From Akkermansia sp. (lineage in GTDB: Bacteria > Verrucomicrobiota > Verrucomicrobiia > Verrucomicrobiales > Akkermansiaceae): a DNA stretch of 18,853 nucleotides. The position numbers and the translations under genes were made by a program. Below the pieces are notes generated by a model. It had not been told where the DNA came from and made no database searches. It was given only the letters and a program-made list of their open reading frames with translations. Within the stretch, counting starts at the first letter, position 1; each line of letters begins with the position of its first letter. Positions 7,835-16,100 of this stretch are shown here, piece by piece. The stretch spans positions 1-18,853 of the forward strand of contig JAIFNK010000016.1 in the NCBI GenBank assembly GCA_020047775.1, in the 5' to 3' direction.

Positions 7835-8371
7835 TCATGGGTTGGTCCCCTGGGGGGAGACCCTGGAATCACATGCTTCAACCCGGATCAACGGCGGCTC
7901 GTCGGATTGCAGTTCTTCCAACAGGGCGGCGATGTTCCGGGTTCGTCCAGGCAGGATGAGGTCGGGGCGGATTTCCGCCAACGGTTGCAGCACAAAACGG
8001 CGCTCGCCGAGGCGCGGATGGGGCAGGACGAGGTTTTCGGTATCGATGATCCGGTCGCCGAAGTAGAGGAGATCGACATCGATGGTGCGGGGGGCGTTGC
8101 GCTCGGGAGTGCCGGAGCGGCCGAGTTGCCGTTCGATGGACTGCGTCAGTTCCAGCAGCTCAAGGGGGCCGCCGGCGAACGCGATTTCCACGACGGAGTT
8201 GTAAAAAAACGGCGAACCCGGCGGGCAGAGCAACGGCTCTGTCTGATAGGTGGACGCGCCGAGGATCGCCTCGCCCGCCACGGCGATTTTCCCCAGCGCT
8301 TTACGCGCCGCGTCCAGGTTGGCGAGGCGGTCGCCGAGATTGGAGCCTAGGGCGAGACCGACACGTGGCAT
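7835..8371 (-). CDS. folK: HPPK, 6-hydroxymethyl-7,8-dihydropterin pyrophosphokinase, 178 aa
   Basis: FolK transfers pyrophosphate from ATP to 6-hydroxymethyl-7,8-dihydropterin, the step before dihydropteroate synthase in folate synthesis. Family motifs run in order: GLALGSNLGDRLANL at the N-terminus, STYQTEPLLCPPGSPFFYNSV, the IERQLGRSGTPERNAPRTID loop with the metal-binding VDLL aspartates, and LPHPRLGERRFVLQPLAEI. Length is close to the usual 160 or so, with an 18-residue C-terminal tail. The start MPRVGLALGSNLGD is clear from the family. It follows the protease gene by only 3 bases on the same strand, so the two are very probably co-transcribed; I see no functional link between them. Confidence 0.96.
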   Translation of the reverse strand: MPRVGLALGSNLGDRLANLDAARKALGKIAVAGEAILGASTYQTEPLLCPPGSPFFYNSVVEIAFAGGPLELLELTQSIERQLGRSGTPERNAPRTIDVDLLYFGDRIIDTENLVLPHPRLGERRFVLQPLAEIRPDLILPGRTRNIAALLEELQSDEPPLIRVEACDSRVSPQGTNP

Positions 8372-8374
8372 GGC

Positions 8375-9835
8375 TCAGTCCTCGAGGTTTTCGAGACTGT
8401 CGATGCCGTTTTCCCGCATCCGTTTGTTAGCCCCCTCGACCATGGTGGCGGGGATCACGACAGGGCGGGATGCTCCGAAGAGCTCGATGACGAAGAACTC
8501 GGGGGCTTCCTGCGGGTGCAGCAATTCGCGGGCGTGTTTGAGATCGGTCACCTCGACGCCGTTGATCTTGTCCACGGCGAAGCCTGAAAAACCCGCAAGC
8601 TGGCTGGTGACCGGATCGCTTTCCACACGAGTAAGCACGACGATGTCCTTGTGTTTTTCAAACAGCCCCTTCGGCACGTAGTCCGTATAAAGCCGGCGGA
8701 GGGTGACGTTCTCGAATTTGGATGTGGCGAAGAGATTGGTATCCAATGGTTGGAACACAAGTCCGGCGAAGACCAGGTAGCGGGGCTTTTTTTCATACTC
8801 AATGGAGTACATCCGCGACCAGTGGAGCGGCTTGAGCACGATGTCCACGTCATTCCACGCACCGTCCCGGAACAAGCGTACGGCCACCTTGTCCCCGGCG
8901 AATTTGCGCTCGACGATTTCGTTGAGGTTCACGTTTTCGCCGTCGATGTTGATCATTCCGGCGCTGTCCACGGGCTTGCCATCGAGAGACATGAGGATGT
9001 CGCCGGGTTTGAGGAAGCCGTCGCTGGAGCTGGTGGGGACGACATTACTGATGAGCACGCCCTTGCCGTCGTTGGGCAGGCCGAGGGCTTTGCGCATGGC
9101 GGGATTGTGGAGCGGGAACTCACTAACACCGAGGTCGGCATAGAGGTCGTATTTCCCGTCCTCGATGTCCTTGAGGAAGCGCCGGATGACCGGGGTGGGG
9201 ATGATGTAGCCGGTGTTGTCCGCCTGGCGGAGGCCCTGGAACGCGACTCCGACGACTTTGCTGTCCTGCACGACCGGGCCGCCCGAGTTGCCCGGATTGA
9301 TCGCGGCATCGATCTGCACGACAAGATGCGAGTCGGCGCGGGAATGCGAGTAGGGTTGGAAATCGATGCGGGACACGACGCCGCGGGTGACGGACAAGCG
9401 TTCGCCGCCGACCGGGTAGCCGATGACGCGCACTTGGGACTCGAGGCTGGGGACATCTCCGAATTCAAAGACCGGGAACGATTCGAAATCTTGGAAGTCC
9501 TCGACGGACAGCAGGGCGAGGTCACAGTCATGGGCGATGAACTCGACCTTGGCCGGATATTTTTTCGGGCTGCCGTAAACCGTGACGAGCAGGCGGCGGC
9601 CGTTGGAGACGACATGGGCGTTGGTGAGGATTTTGTTTTTTCCGATAAGAAATCCCGTGCCGATGCCACCGCTGAAGCGGCCGGAGTTCCACGGCGTTTG
9701 GTAGTCCGGAACCTGGGTGGCGACCTCGATGCGCAGTACTGACCGATAAACATCCGAGGGTAAGGACGGGCTCTGGGCGAGCAGCGTGGGGAGGGCCAGC
9801 GCGAGCAGGATGAACGGGAAAAACAGGCGGATCAT
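8375..9835 (-). CDS. Exported trypsin-like serine protease with PDZ domain (Deg/HtrA type), 486 aa
   Basis: A signal peptide (MIRLFFPFILLALALPTLLA) is followed by a chymotrypsin-fold protease domain. The catalytic triad is visible: His74 in TNAHVVS, Asp105 in HDCDLALLS and Ser184 in NPGNSGGPV. A PDZ domain follows at about 233-300 (PNDGKGVLISNVVPTSSSDG, then LKPGDILMSLDGKPV). A second, more divergent PDZ-like region lies near the C-terminus (SQLAGFSGFAVDKINGVEV). HtrA-type proteases degrade or refold damaged envelope proteins. The layout looks closer to the plant-type Deg branch than to DegP, but this is by eye. I start at the ATG at 9833-9835 because it gives the signal peptide; an in-frame ATG at 9907 would add 24 residues before it. 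It is the first gene of a pair with folK and divergent from the OB-fold gene. Confidence 0.9.
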   Translation of the reverse strand: MIRLFFPFILLALALPTLLAQSPSLPSDVYRSVLRIEVATQVPDYQTPWNSGRFSGGIGTGFLIGKNKILTNAHVVSNGRRLLVTVYGSPKKYPAKVEFIAHDCDLALLSVEDFQDFESFPVFEFGDVPSLESQVRVIGYPVGGERLSVTRGVVSRIDFQPYSHSRADSHLVVQIDAAINPGNSGGPVVQDSKVVGVAFQGLRQADNTGYIIPTPVIRRFLKDIEDGKYDLYADLGVSEFPLHNPAMRKALGLPNDGKGVLISNVVPTSSSDGFLKPGDILMSLDGKPVDSAGMINIDGENVNLNEIVERKFAGDKVAVRLFRDGAWNDVDIVLKPLHWSRMYSIEYEKKPRYLVFAGLVFQPLDTNLFATSKFENVTLRRLYTDYVPKGLFEKHKDIVVLTRVESDPVTSQLAGFSGFAVDKINGVEVTDLKHARELLHPQEAPEFFVIELFGASRPVVIPATMVEGANKRMRENGIDSLENLED

Positions 9836-9962
9836 AGGCTTGCGGTCGATCTTACGGGCGAGGACGCCGACGGCAAACGAAATCTGGAAGCGTGCCGGAG
9901 GCTGCAATCACGGGCAGGTTTTCTAACCCGGTTTACCTTGCCATCCCGGGGGGACGCCCGCC

Positions 9963-10619
9963 ATGTTCCCAAGCGTCATGGAACTTTGGGAACAGGCGAT
10001 TCTGCCATATAATCTGCCATTCACGCTTTTGCTTGGACTGGTGGTGGTGTTCTGGATCCTGACGTTGCTTGGTGCCGTCGGTGTGGACTCGCTCGACGCA
10101 AACCTTGACGGAGTCGGGAACGACGCGGGCGGGGACCTTGGCGATGTTCCCGCCGCCATGCTGCGCGTTGTCAACGCGGGGTTCGTCCCGTTGACGGTGG
10201 TGCTGAGCATCCTGATCCTCATGATGTGGGTCTGTTCCATCACGCTGAACTACTATTTCAATCCGGGGCAAAGCTGGTTGCTTGCCGGTGGCTTTCTGAT
10301 CCTGGCATTCGTCCTTGCCGTGATTGCGACCAAGTTCCTCACCCAGCCGCTGGTGCCCCTGATGCGCAAGCTGAAGGAGGCGGAGAACGTCGCTCCCGTC
10401 ATCGGCGGGGTTGGAATCGTCCGCTCGATTGAGATGGATTCCAAATACGGTCAGGTCGAGGTGGAGCGCCCCGGCGGCGCCACCGCACTGCTCAACGCAC
10501 GTCTCGGTGTCGATGCCGAGCCTGTTCCCCGCGGAACTCCTGTCGCGATCATTTCCCTCGACGAATCGACCGGCCTCTATCTGGTCCGCTCCCTGCCACC
10601 CGTTCCGCCAATTGACTAA
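9963..10619 (+). CDS. YqiJ-like membrane protein with C-terminal OB-fold, 218 aa
   Basis: The protein has three membrane helices (about residues 19-40, FTLLLGLVVVFWILTLLG; 74-96, VPLTVVLSILILMMWVCSI; 103-124, SWLLAGGFLILAFVLAVIA). A small beta-rich C-terminal domain (about 140-212) has the look of the OB-fold found in YqiJ and NfeD-like partners of flotillins (VGIVRSIEMDSKYGQVEVER, then PRGTPVAIISLDESTGLYLV). NfeD/YqiJ proteins are known to sit beside flotillin genes and are thought to act with them in membrane microdomains. The ATG at 9963 has a G-rich stretch (GGGGGGA) about 8 bases upstream. An in-frame ATG at 9978 (MELWEQ) is an equally plausible start. It opens the cluster, 21 bases before the flotillin gene. 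Confidence 0.8.
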   Translation: MFPSVMELWEQAILPYNLPFTLLLGLVVVFWILTLLGAVGVDSLDANLDGVGNDAGGDLGDVPAAMLRVVNAGFVPLTVVLSILILMMWVCSITLNYYFNPGQSWLLAGGFLILAFVLAVIATKFLTQPLVPLMRKLKEAENVAPVIGGVGIVRSIEMDSKYGQVEVERPGGATALLNARLGVDAEPVPRGTPVAIISLDESTGLYLVRSLPPVPPID

Positions 10620-10640
10620 CGAAAACTGCCCGATATCATC

Positions 10641-12677
10641 ATGAATCCCACCCAACACCTGTCCTCCGTGACCGTTCCTCCGCTCGCGGCCTTTCCAACG
10701 GAAATCGCCTCCATCGGATTCATCGTCCTTGTCCTCGTCCTCGTGGGCTTCCTCTATCTGCTGCTCACCTGCTACCGGAAGGTCGAGAAGGGCCGCGCGC
10801 TGGTCCGCACCGGGGGTACGGCGGCCAAGGTCATCCTCAACGGTGGCTTCGTGATCCCGATCATTCACCGCGCCGAGCTTATCGATATCTCCGTCAAGCG
10901 CATCGAAATCGACCGGACTGGCAAAAACGGGCTGATCTGCCTGGATAACATGCGCGCCGACATCAAGGTGGTTTTCTTCGTCCGCATCAACAACGTCGAG
11001 GCGGACATCATCAAGGTGGCGGATTCCATCGGCTGCGTCCGTGCTTCCAGCGAACCGGAAATCCGCAATCTGTTTGATGCGAAATTCTCCGAAGCGCTCA
11101 AGACCGTCGGCAAGCGTTTCCTGTTCACCCAGCTTTATGAAGACCGCGACAAGTTCCGTGAAGCGATCCTCCGCGTGATCGGCACCGACCTCAATGGCTA
11201 CGTTCTCGAAGACGCCGCTATCGACTATCTGGAACAAACTCCGGTCGAAATGCTCGATCCCGACAACATCCTTGATGCCGAGGGTATCAAGAAGATCACC
11301 GAACTCACCGCCGAGCAGGCGAAGCTTTCTAACAAGATTCAGCGCGACAAGGAGAAGGTCATCAAGCAGCAGGACGTCGAGGCCCGCGAGGCGATTCTTG
11401 AATTGGAGCGGCAGTTGAAGGAAACCGAAGCCCGCCAGCAGCGCGAGGTCGAAACCGTGCGTTCCCGCGAGGAGGCGGAGACCGCGAAGGTGGCTGAGGA
11501 GGAGCGCCGGAAATCCAACATCGCCCGCATCGCTGCGGATGAGGAGATCGCCATCGCGGACCAGAACATGCAGCGCCAGGTGCTCGTGGCCCAGCGCAAC
11601 AAGGAGCGCACCGACGGTGTTGAGATAGAGCGTGTCGAGCGCGAGCGCATGATCGAGCAAATCGAGCGCGAGCGGGTGACGCAGCTTAAACAGATCGAGT
11701 CGGAAAAAGCCGTCGAGCAACAGCGCAAGGAGATCCAGGAAGTGATCCGCGAGCGCGTCATCGTTGAGAATCTGGTAGTCGAGCAGCAACAGCGGATGAA
11801 GGATACCGAGGCCTTCGCTACCGCCGAGCGCGAGAAGAAAGTCACCGTCACCCAGGCCGAGGCCGCCGCGCAGGAGAACCTCATCCAACAGATCAAGGAG
11901 GCCGAGGCGCACAAGCAGGCCGCCCAGTTCAAGGCGGACGAGGAGGCTTACTCGATCACCACCCACGCCGAAGCGTCACGCCAGGCGGCGAAACTGGGAG
12001 CAGAGGAAAAACTCATCATGGCCGAGGCCTATCAGGCCGCGTCCGAGAAGGAGGCTGCCGGCAAGATCCTGCTGGCCGAAGCCCTCACCAAGGACTCCGC
12101 CGCCATTGGCATGGGCGAGGCCGAGGTGATCCGCGCCAAGGGAAGCGCCGACGCGGAGGCCATCCGCGAGAAGGCCGATGCGATGAAACTCTTCGAAGAA
12201 GCCGGTCAGGATCACGAGGAGTTCAAGCTCGAACTCGAAAAGGACAAGACCATCGAGCTCGCCCAGATCGACGTCCAGCGCCAGATCGCGGAGCAGCAGG
12301 CCATCGTCATCGGCGAGGCGCTCAAGCACTCGAAGATCGACATCGTCGGTGGCGAGACCGAGTTCTTCGATCGCATCACCCGCGCCATCACCACCGGCAA
12401 GGTGGTGGACCGCACCATCGGCAACAGCCAGGTGCTCGGCGACGTGAAGGACACCTTTTTCAACGGCGATCCCGAGTATTTCAAAGCTCAGGTCGGCACC
12501 TGGATCGCCGACTTCGGCGTCGCCACCGAGGATCTCAAAAACCTAAGTGTCTCAGCTCTGCTAGGAAAGCTCGTCGGCTCGGCGGACGGTGAAAAGCGCC
12601 AGCGGCTCATCGGCATGCTCGGTGCGGCGGAGAGGTTCGGGCTTGCTGATGTGAAGGCTGCTTCATTACTGAAGTAA
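10641..12677 (+). CDS. Flotillin / SPFH-domain protein, YqiK-like, 678 aa
   Basis: Flotillins are membrane-bound scaffolds that oligomerise through an SPFH (band 7) domain and a long coiled coil. Here one membrane segment (about residues 23-44, IASIGFIVLVLVLVGFLYLL) leads into an SPFH region (about 45-215: YRKVEKGRALVRTGGTAAKV, GGFVIPIIHRAELIDISVKR, LEDAAIDYLEQTPVEMLDPD). About residues 215-560 are almost uninterrupted charged coiled coil rich in Glu, Arg, Gln and Ala, including the AEA-type repeats (QAEAAAQ, IKEAEAHKQAAQFKADEEAY) typical of flotillins. A more globular tail (about 585-678, GGETEFFDRITRAITTGKVV) follows. It lies between the OB-fold gene (21 bases upstream) and, past a nuclease cassette, the giant ATPase. 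The start follows the preceding stop closely and precedes the membrane helix as expected. Confidence 0.92.
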   Translation: MNPTQHLSSVTVPPLAAFPTEIASIGFIVLVLVLVGFLYLLLTCYRKVEKGRALVRTGGTAAKVILNGGFVIPIIHRAELIDISVKRIEIDRTGKNGLICLDNMRADIKVVFFVRINNVEADIIKVADSIGCVRASSEPEIRNLFDAKFSEALKTVGKRFLFTQLYEDRDKFREAILRVIGTDLNGYVLEDAAIDYLEQTPVEMLDPDNILDAEGIKKITELTAEQAKLSNKIQRDKEKVIKQQDVEAREAILELERQLKETEARQQREVETVRSREEAETAKVAEEERRKSNIARIAADEEIAIADQNMQRQVLVAQRNKERTDGVEIERVERERMIEQIERERVTQLKQIESEKAVEQQRKEIQEVIRERVIVENLVVEQQQRMKDTEAFATAEREKKVTVTQAEAAAQENLIQQIKEAEAHKQAAQFKADEEAYSITTHAEASRQAAKLGAEEKLIMAEAYQAASEKEAAGKILLAEALTKDSAAIGMGEAEVIRAKGSADAEAIREKADAMKLFEEAGQDHEEFKLELEKDKTIELAQIDVQRQIAEQQAIVIGEALKHSKIDIVGGETEFFDRITRAITTGKVVDRTIGNSQVLGDVKDTFFNGDPEYFKAQVGTWIADFGVATEDLKNLSVSALLGKLVGSADGEKRQRLIGMLGAAERFGLADVKAASLLK

Positions 12678-12681
12678 GAGG

Positions 12682-12723
12682 GGGAACCACGGAATACTCG
12701 GAACACACGGAAAGGAAGAGGAA
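12682..12723 (+). repeat. Left arm of inverted repeat framing the GxxExxY gene (42 bases)
   Basis: It begins GGGAACCACGGAATACTCGG and ends AGGAAGAGGAA. It matches the reverse complement of 13101-13141 over its whole length, apart from one extra A in the run GGAAAGG. CGGAA recurs three times at exact 9-base spacing (12690, 12699, 12708). The arm starts 4 bases after the flotillin stop and ends on the A of the nuclease start codon, so it carries that gene's Shine-Dalgarno-like sequence (GGAAGAGG). Confidence 0.95.
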
Positions 12724-13097
12724 TGGCACTTGTTTTTGAGGCTGAAACCTATGAAATCCTAGGAGCTTGTTTTGAAGTTTATCGGGAGAAGGGCTGTGGA
12801 TTTTTGGAGGACGTTTATCAGGAATGTCTGGAGATCGAGTTCGAAATCCGTGGCATTCCCTTCGTTGTGAAACCGCCGCTCGAACTGGAATACAAGGGGC
12901 GGAAGCTCCGAAAACGATATGAACCCGACTTTTTCTGCCACGGCCAGGTGATCCTCGAAATCAAGGCGGCAAAATCCATAGATGACAGCCACCGCGCCCA
13001 AGTGATGAACTACCTCCATGCGACAAAAACCCGTATCGGTCTGCTCGTTAATTTCGGTCACTATCCGAAAGTCCAACACGAAAGATTCATCCTCTAG
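12723..13097 (+). CDS. GxxExxY protein, PD-(D/E)XK nuclease fold, 124 aa
   Basis: The GxxExxY motif is present as Gly26-Phe-Leu-Glu29-Asp-Val-Tyr32 (CGFLEDVYQECLEIE). A PD-(D/E)XK-type core follows: Asp69 in RYEPDFF, then Glu79 and Lys81 in VILEIKAA. The HRAQVMNYL helix with Gln93 and the GLLVNFG strand are typical of the family. Length (124) is normal and all the presumed catalytic residues are intact. The cellular role of GxxExxY proteins is not established; nuclease activity is inferred from the fold. Translation probably uses GGAAGAGG just before the ATG, and that sequence belongs to the left repeat arm. Codon use looks less GC-biased than in the flanking genes (for example GTTTTTGAGG, TTTTGAAGTT), which is consistent with a separate history. 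Confidence 0.9.
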   Translation: MALVFEAETYEILGACFEVYREKGCGFLEDVYQECLEIEFEIRGIPFVVKPPLELEYKGRKLRKRYEPDFFCHGQVILEIKAAKSIDDSHRAQVMNYLHATKTRIGLLVNFGHYPKVQHERFIL

Positions 13098-13100
13098 GTC

Positions 13101-13141
13101 TTCCTCTTCCTTCCGTGTGTTCCGAGTATTCCGTGGTTCCC
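13101..13141 (-). repeat. Right arm of inverted repeat framing the GxxExxY gene (41 bases)
   Basis: It reads TTCCTCTTCCTTCCGTGTGT at its start and ends GTGGTTCCC on the plus strand, the reverse complement of the left arm at 12682-12723 minus one base. It begins 4 bases after the nuclease stop codon and ends 16 bases before the ATPase start. In RNA it could pair with the left arm, closing off the nuclease ribosome-binding site. Confidence 0.95.
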
Positions 13142-13157
13142 ATATCTTCTCCGCCCG

Positions 13158-16100
13158 ATGAGCGACTCACCCCAACAACTTGAAGGCGGCGCCTACGAGG
13201 TCATCCGTGCCCGCCTGGACCAGCACGGTGCGGTTCTGCGTGAGCGGGTGGATGCGCTCAACGCCGCGCGGCACGAGGTTTTCGGGTCGATCCCGACGGA
13301 GCTTCTCTCCACCGGTCATGTCGCCACTCCGCACAATTGCATTCCGCGCGATTTGGTGAGCCTCGGCGACGGGATCTATCTGCTGGGTTACAACATCCAG
13401 TTCGGACTGAAGCAGACCACCGAGGTCGCCGACGTCTTCGCGGTCTGCCGCCTGGACGAGCAGCGGAATTTTCATCCGGTCGCCCTCGAGGTGGTTCTGG
13501 GAGACGCGGTTTTCAATGAGGATTTCCAAGCCTTGTTCCGCTACTATCGGAATACGGTTTTCGTGAAGTTCATGCTCATCGGTCCGCATCTCCACATGAA
13601 GATGCGGATCGGAAAATCCGAGGATGATTTCAAGACCTTCAAGTGGCGGATCAAGGGTGACGGGACGCTCGAATATTTGGGAAACCGCTCCGAGCACGAG
13701 TGTCGTTATCCCGAACAGGTCGAGTTCCAATGGAAGCGTGCCCACCGCGACATGCACCGCGCGGGCGAGCATCCGCACGTCTCGGTGGAGGACCGCGTCT
13801 TCGTGGAAACCATCGGCGGCGACCTGACGATCAAGGTGGAGGACAACACCGCGAGCGGGCAGGGAATCTACTCGGAACCGGTGGCGGATCCGGACCAGAC
13901 GCTCGACGATGCGGAGATCCACTATGCCATTCTCGGGCCGCTGGTGATTCTGCGGATTCTGCCGTATCGTGAGACGACGCACCGGCACTTGGTTTATAAC
14001 GAAAAGACCCGCGAGGTGCATCGCCTCGATGGCATCGGCCAGTCCTGTGTGTTGCTGCCCGGAGACCAGGGGATTCTGTTCGCCAACGGCTACATGCTGG
14101 CGACCGGCGCGGTGAAAACCTACGAGACCGGCAAGTCGGGCCTGCATTTCGAGCGGCGGATCGCGGCCGGAAATGGCGAGGACACGTTGTTTGTTTTCTA
14201 TCAACGAAACTCCGGGCATTACGTCCTCTTCTCCTACAACGTCATCGCGCAGAGCGTCGAGACGCCGGTCGTCTGTAATGGCTTCGCGCTCGATCCGGAC
14301 GGGCGGATGGTGTTGTTCCAGGCACCGGAGCAACCTCAAAAGCACCACGCGCTGCAAGTCTGGCGCACACCCTACGTCGCCGACTCCAACACCGCGGTGC
14401 CTGCGGAAAAACGCGAGTCGCTGCTGTTCAAGATCGGCAATTCCGCGCTGGTCCGCGGCATGGCGGAGGCCCGCGAGATCCTCATATTGTTAGGCAAGGG
14501 TGATACCTACGCGGACGTCTATCTGGAACTCGTGCGCCGCAGCCGCGAGGTGCTCGACGGTTATTTCTGGCTGAAGGAAAAGGAAGCCTGCCAGTTGTCG
14601 GAACCGCTGGAAGCGATCCACGCCGCGGCGAATGCGGCGATTGATGAGTTCGACAAGGTGGTGCGGTTGCGCCAGGCGACCGCCGCTCGGACCGAAGAGG
14701 TGCGCGCCGCCACCGAGGCGCTTCTCAAGACCGTGCGACTCAGTGCGCCGGACGACATCCGCGGATTCGTCCAGCATCTGGCGGACCTCCGCCTGCGCCG
14801 GGGGGAAATCATCGGTTTGCGCGAGTTGAGATATGCGGATGGCGTGCTGATCGATGATCTCGACCAGCGCGTGGCTGCGGCTTCGGACGAGGTTTCGGCA
14901 AAGACGGTGGATTTCCTGCTGCGCGAGGGAGCGCTGGAACCTTATCGCCTGGCCATCGAATCGCAGCGCGCGTCGCTTGCCGCGATTTCCAAGACCGCCG
15001 AGGCCGATGCCACGGCGAAGGGGCTTGATGCGGCGGGGGCCGAGCTGGAGTTGCTGATTGAAATCGTCAGCAATCTTCGGATCGAAGACGCCACTCAGAC
15101 GACCGCGATCATCGAGAGCATTTCCGCGCTGTATGCCACGCTCAACGGGATCCGGGCTGAGTTGAAATCCAAACGGCGTGATCTCGCCCGCGTCGAGGGG
15201 GTCGCGCAGTTCAGCGCGCAGATCAAGCTGCTAGGCCAGGCGGTGGTGAACTTCCTCGACCTCTGCGACACTCCCGACAAGTGCGGCGAATACCTGACCA
15301 AGGTGATGGTGCAGGTGGAGGAACTTGAAGGGCGATTCGCCGAGTTCGATGAATACATCGAGGAGCTCTCCCGCAAGCGCGAGGAGATTTACGAGGCGTT
15401 CGAAGGCCGCAAGCAGGCGCTCGTCGAGCAGCGGAACCGCCGTGCGGGAAACCTCCTGAAGTCCGCGGAACGGATTCTAGCAGGACTCGCGCACCGCGTC
15501 GCCTCGCTGGACGACATCAACGCGATCAACGGATATTTCGCCGGGGATCTGATGGTTTCAAAACTCCGCGACATCATCGGCGAGTTGCGGAACATCGACG
15601 ATACCGTCAAATCCGACGATCTTCAAACGCGGCTCAAGACCTTGCAGGACGACGCCGTCCGCCAGCTCAAGGATCGCAAGGAGCTGTTCGCCGACGGTGG
15701 AAATTCGTTGAAGTTCGGCAGGCACAGTTTCTCGGTGAATACGCAGGAGCTGGAACTTTCCATCGTGCCACACGAAGGGACGATGTGTTTCCATCTCTCC
15801 GGCACGGCGTTTTTCGAGCCAGTGGAAAGCGAGGAGTTCCTGGCCACCCGCGATGTGTGGGAGCAACAGGTGATCAGCGAGAACACCCGCGTCTATCGGG
15901 CGGAGTGGCTTGCCTGGCAGATGCTGGAGCAGGGCGTGGTCCAAGGGGAGCCGACGCTCGCGGACGTTCATGAATTCATGGCTCCACGCTATGCGGAAGG
16001 TTACACCAAGGGAGTGCATGACGAGGACGCGCTGCGGATTCTCGGCGCGATCCTGCCGGTGCACCGGGCGCTCGGACTGCTGCGCACCGGGCCTCGGGTG

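Larger units (their letters stand above)
12682..13141 (+). mobile_element. Putative 460-base nuclease cassette bounded by inverted repeats
   Basis: The unit consists of two near-identical 42/41-base inverted arms and one small nuclease-fold gene that fills the space between them. It occupies almost the whole gap between the flotillin and ATPase genes, leaving only 4 and 16 bases outside. There is no transposase, and I see no target-site duplication in the flanks (TAAGAGG on the left, ATATCTTC on the right). Calling it mobile is inference from the exact framing, the operon interruption and the terminal symmetry. It would have to be moved in trans, by homologous exchange between arms, or with help from its own nuclease. 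Confidence 0.45.

Noticed and set aside
8651..9742. A 363-codon plus-strand frame opposite the protease gene
   Set aside because: It shows no recognisable domain, while the minus strand carries an intact catalytic triad and PDZ domain.
9836..9962. Promoter pair for the protease (TTGCCG/TAAGAT read on the minus strand)
   Set aside because: Only 4 of 6 matches in each box, which is expected by chance in a sequence of this length.
9933..11966. A 677-codon open frame on the minus strand opposite the OB-fold and flotillin genes
   Set aside because: Its translation is low-complexity (Leu/Asp/Gly/His-rich) and mirrors the Glu/Arg/Gln/Ala codons of the flotillin coiled coil. The plus-strand genes are clearly real, and high GC removes stops in the opposite frame.
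13167..14357. A 396-codon minus-strand frame opposite the start of the ATPase
   Set aside because: Arg/His/Leu-rich shadow composition. The ATPase frame is continuous and matches its family layout.
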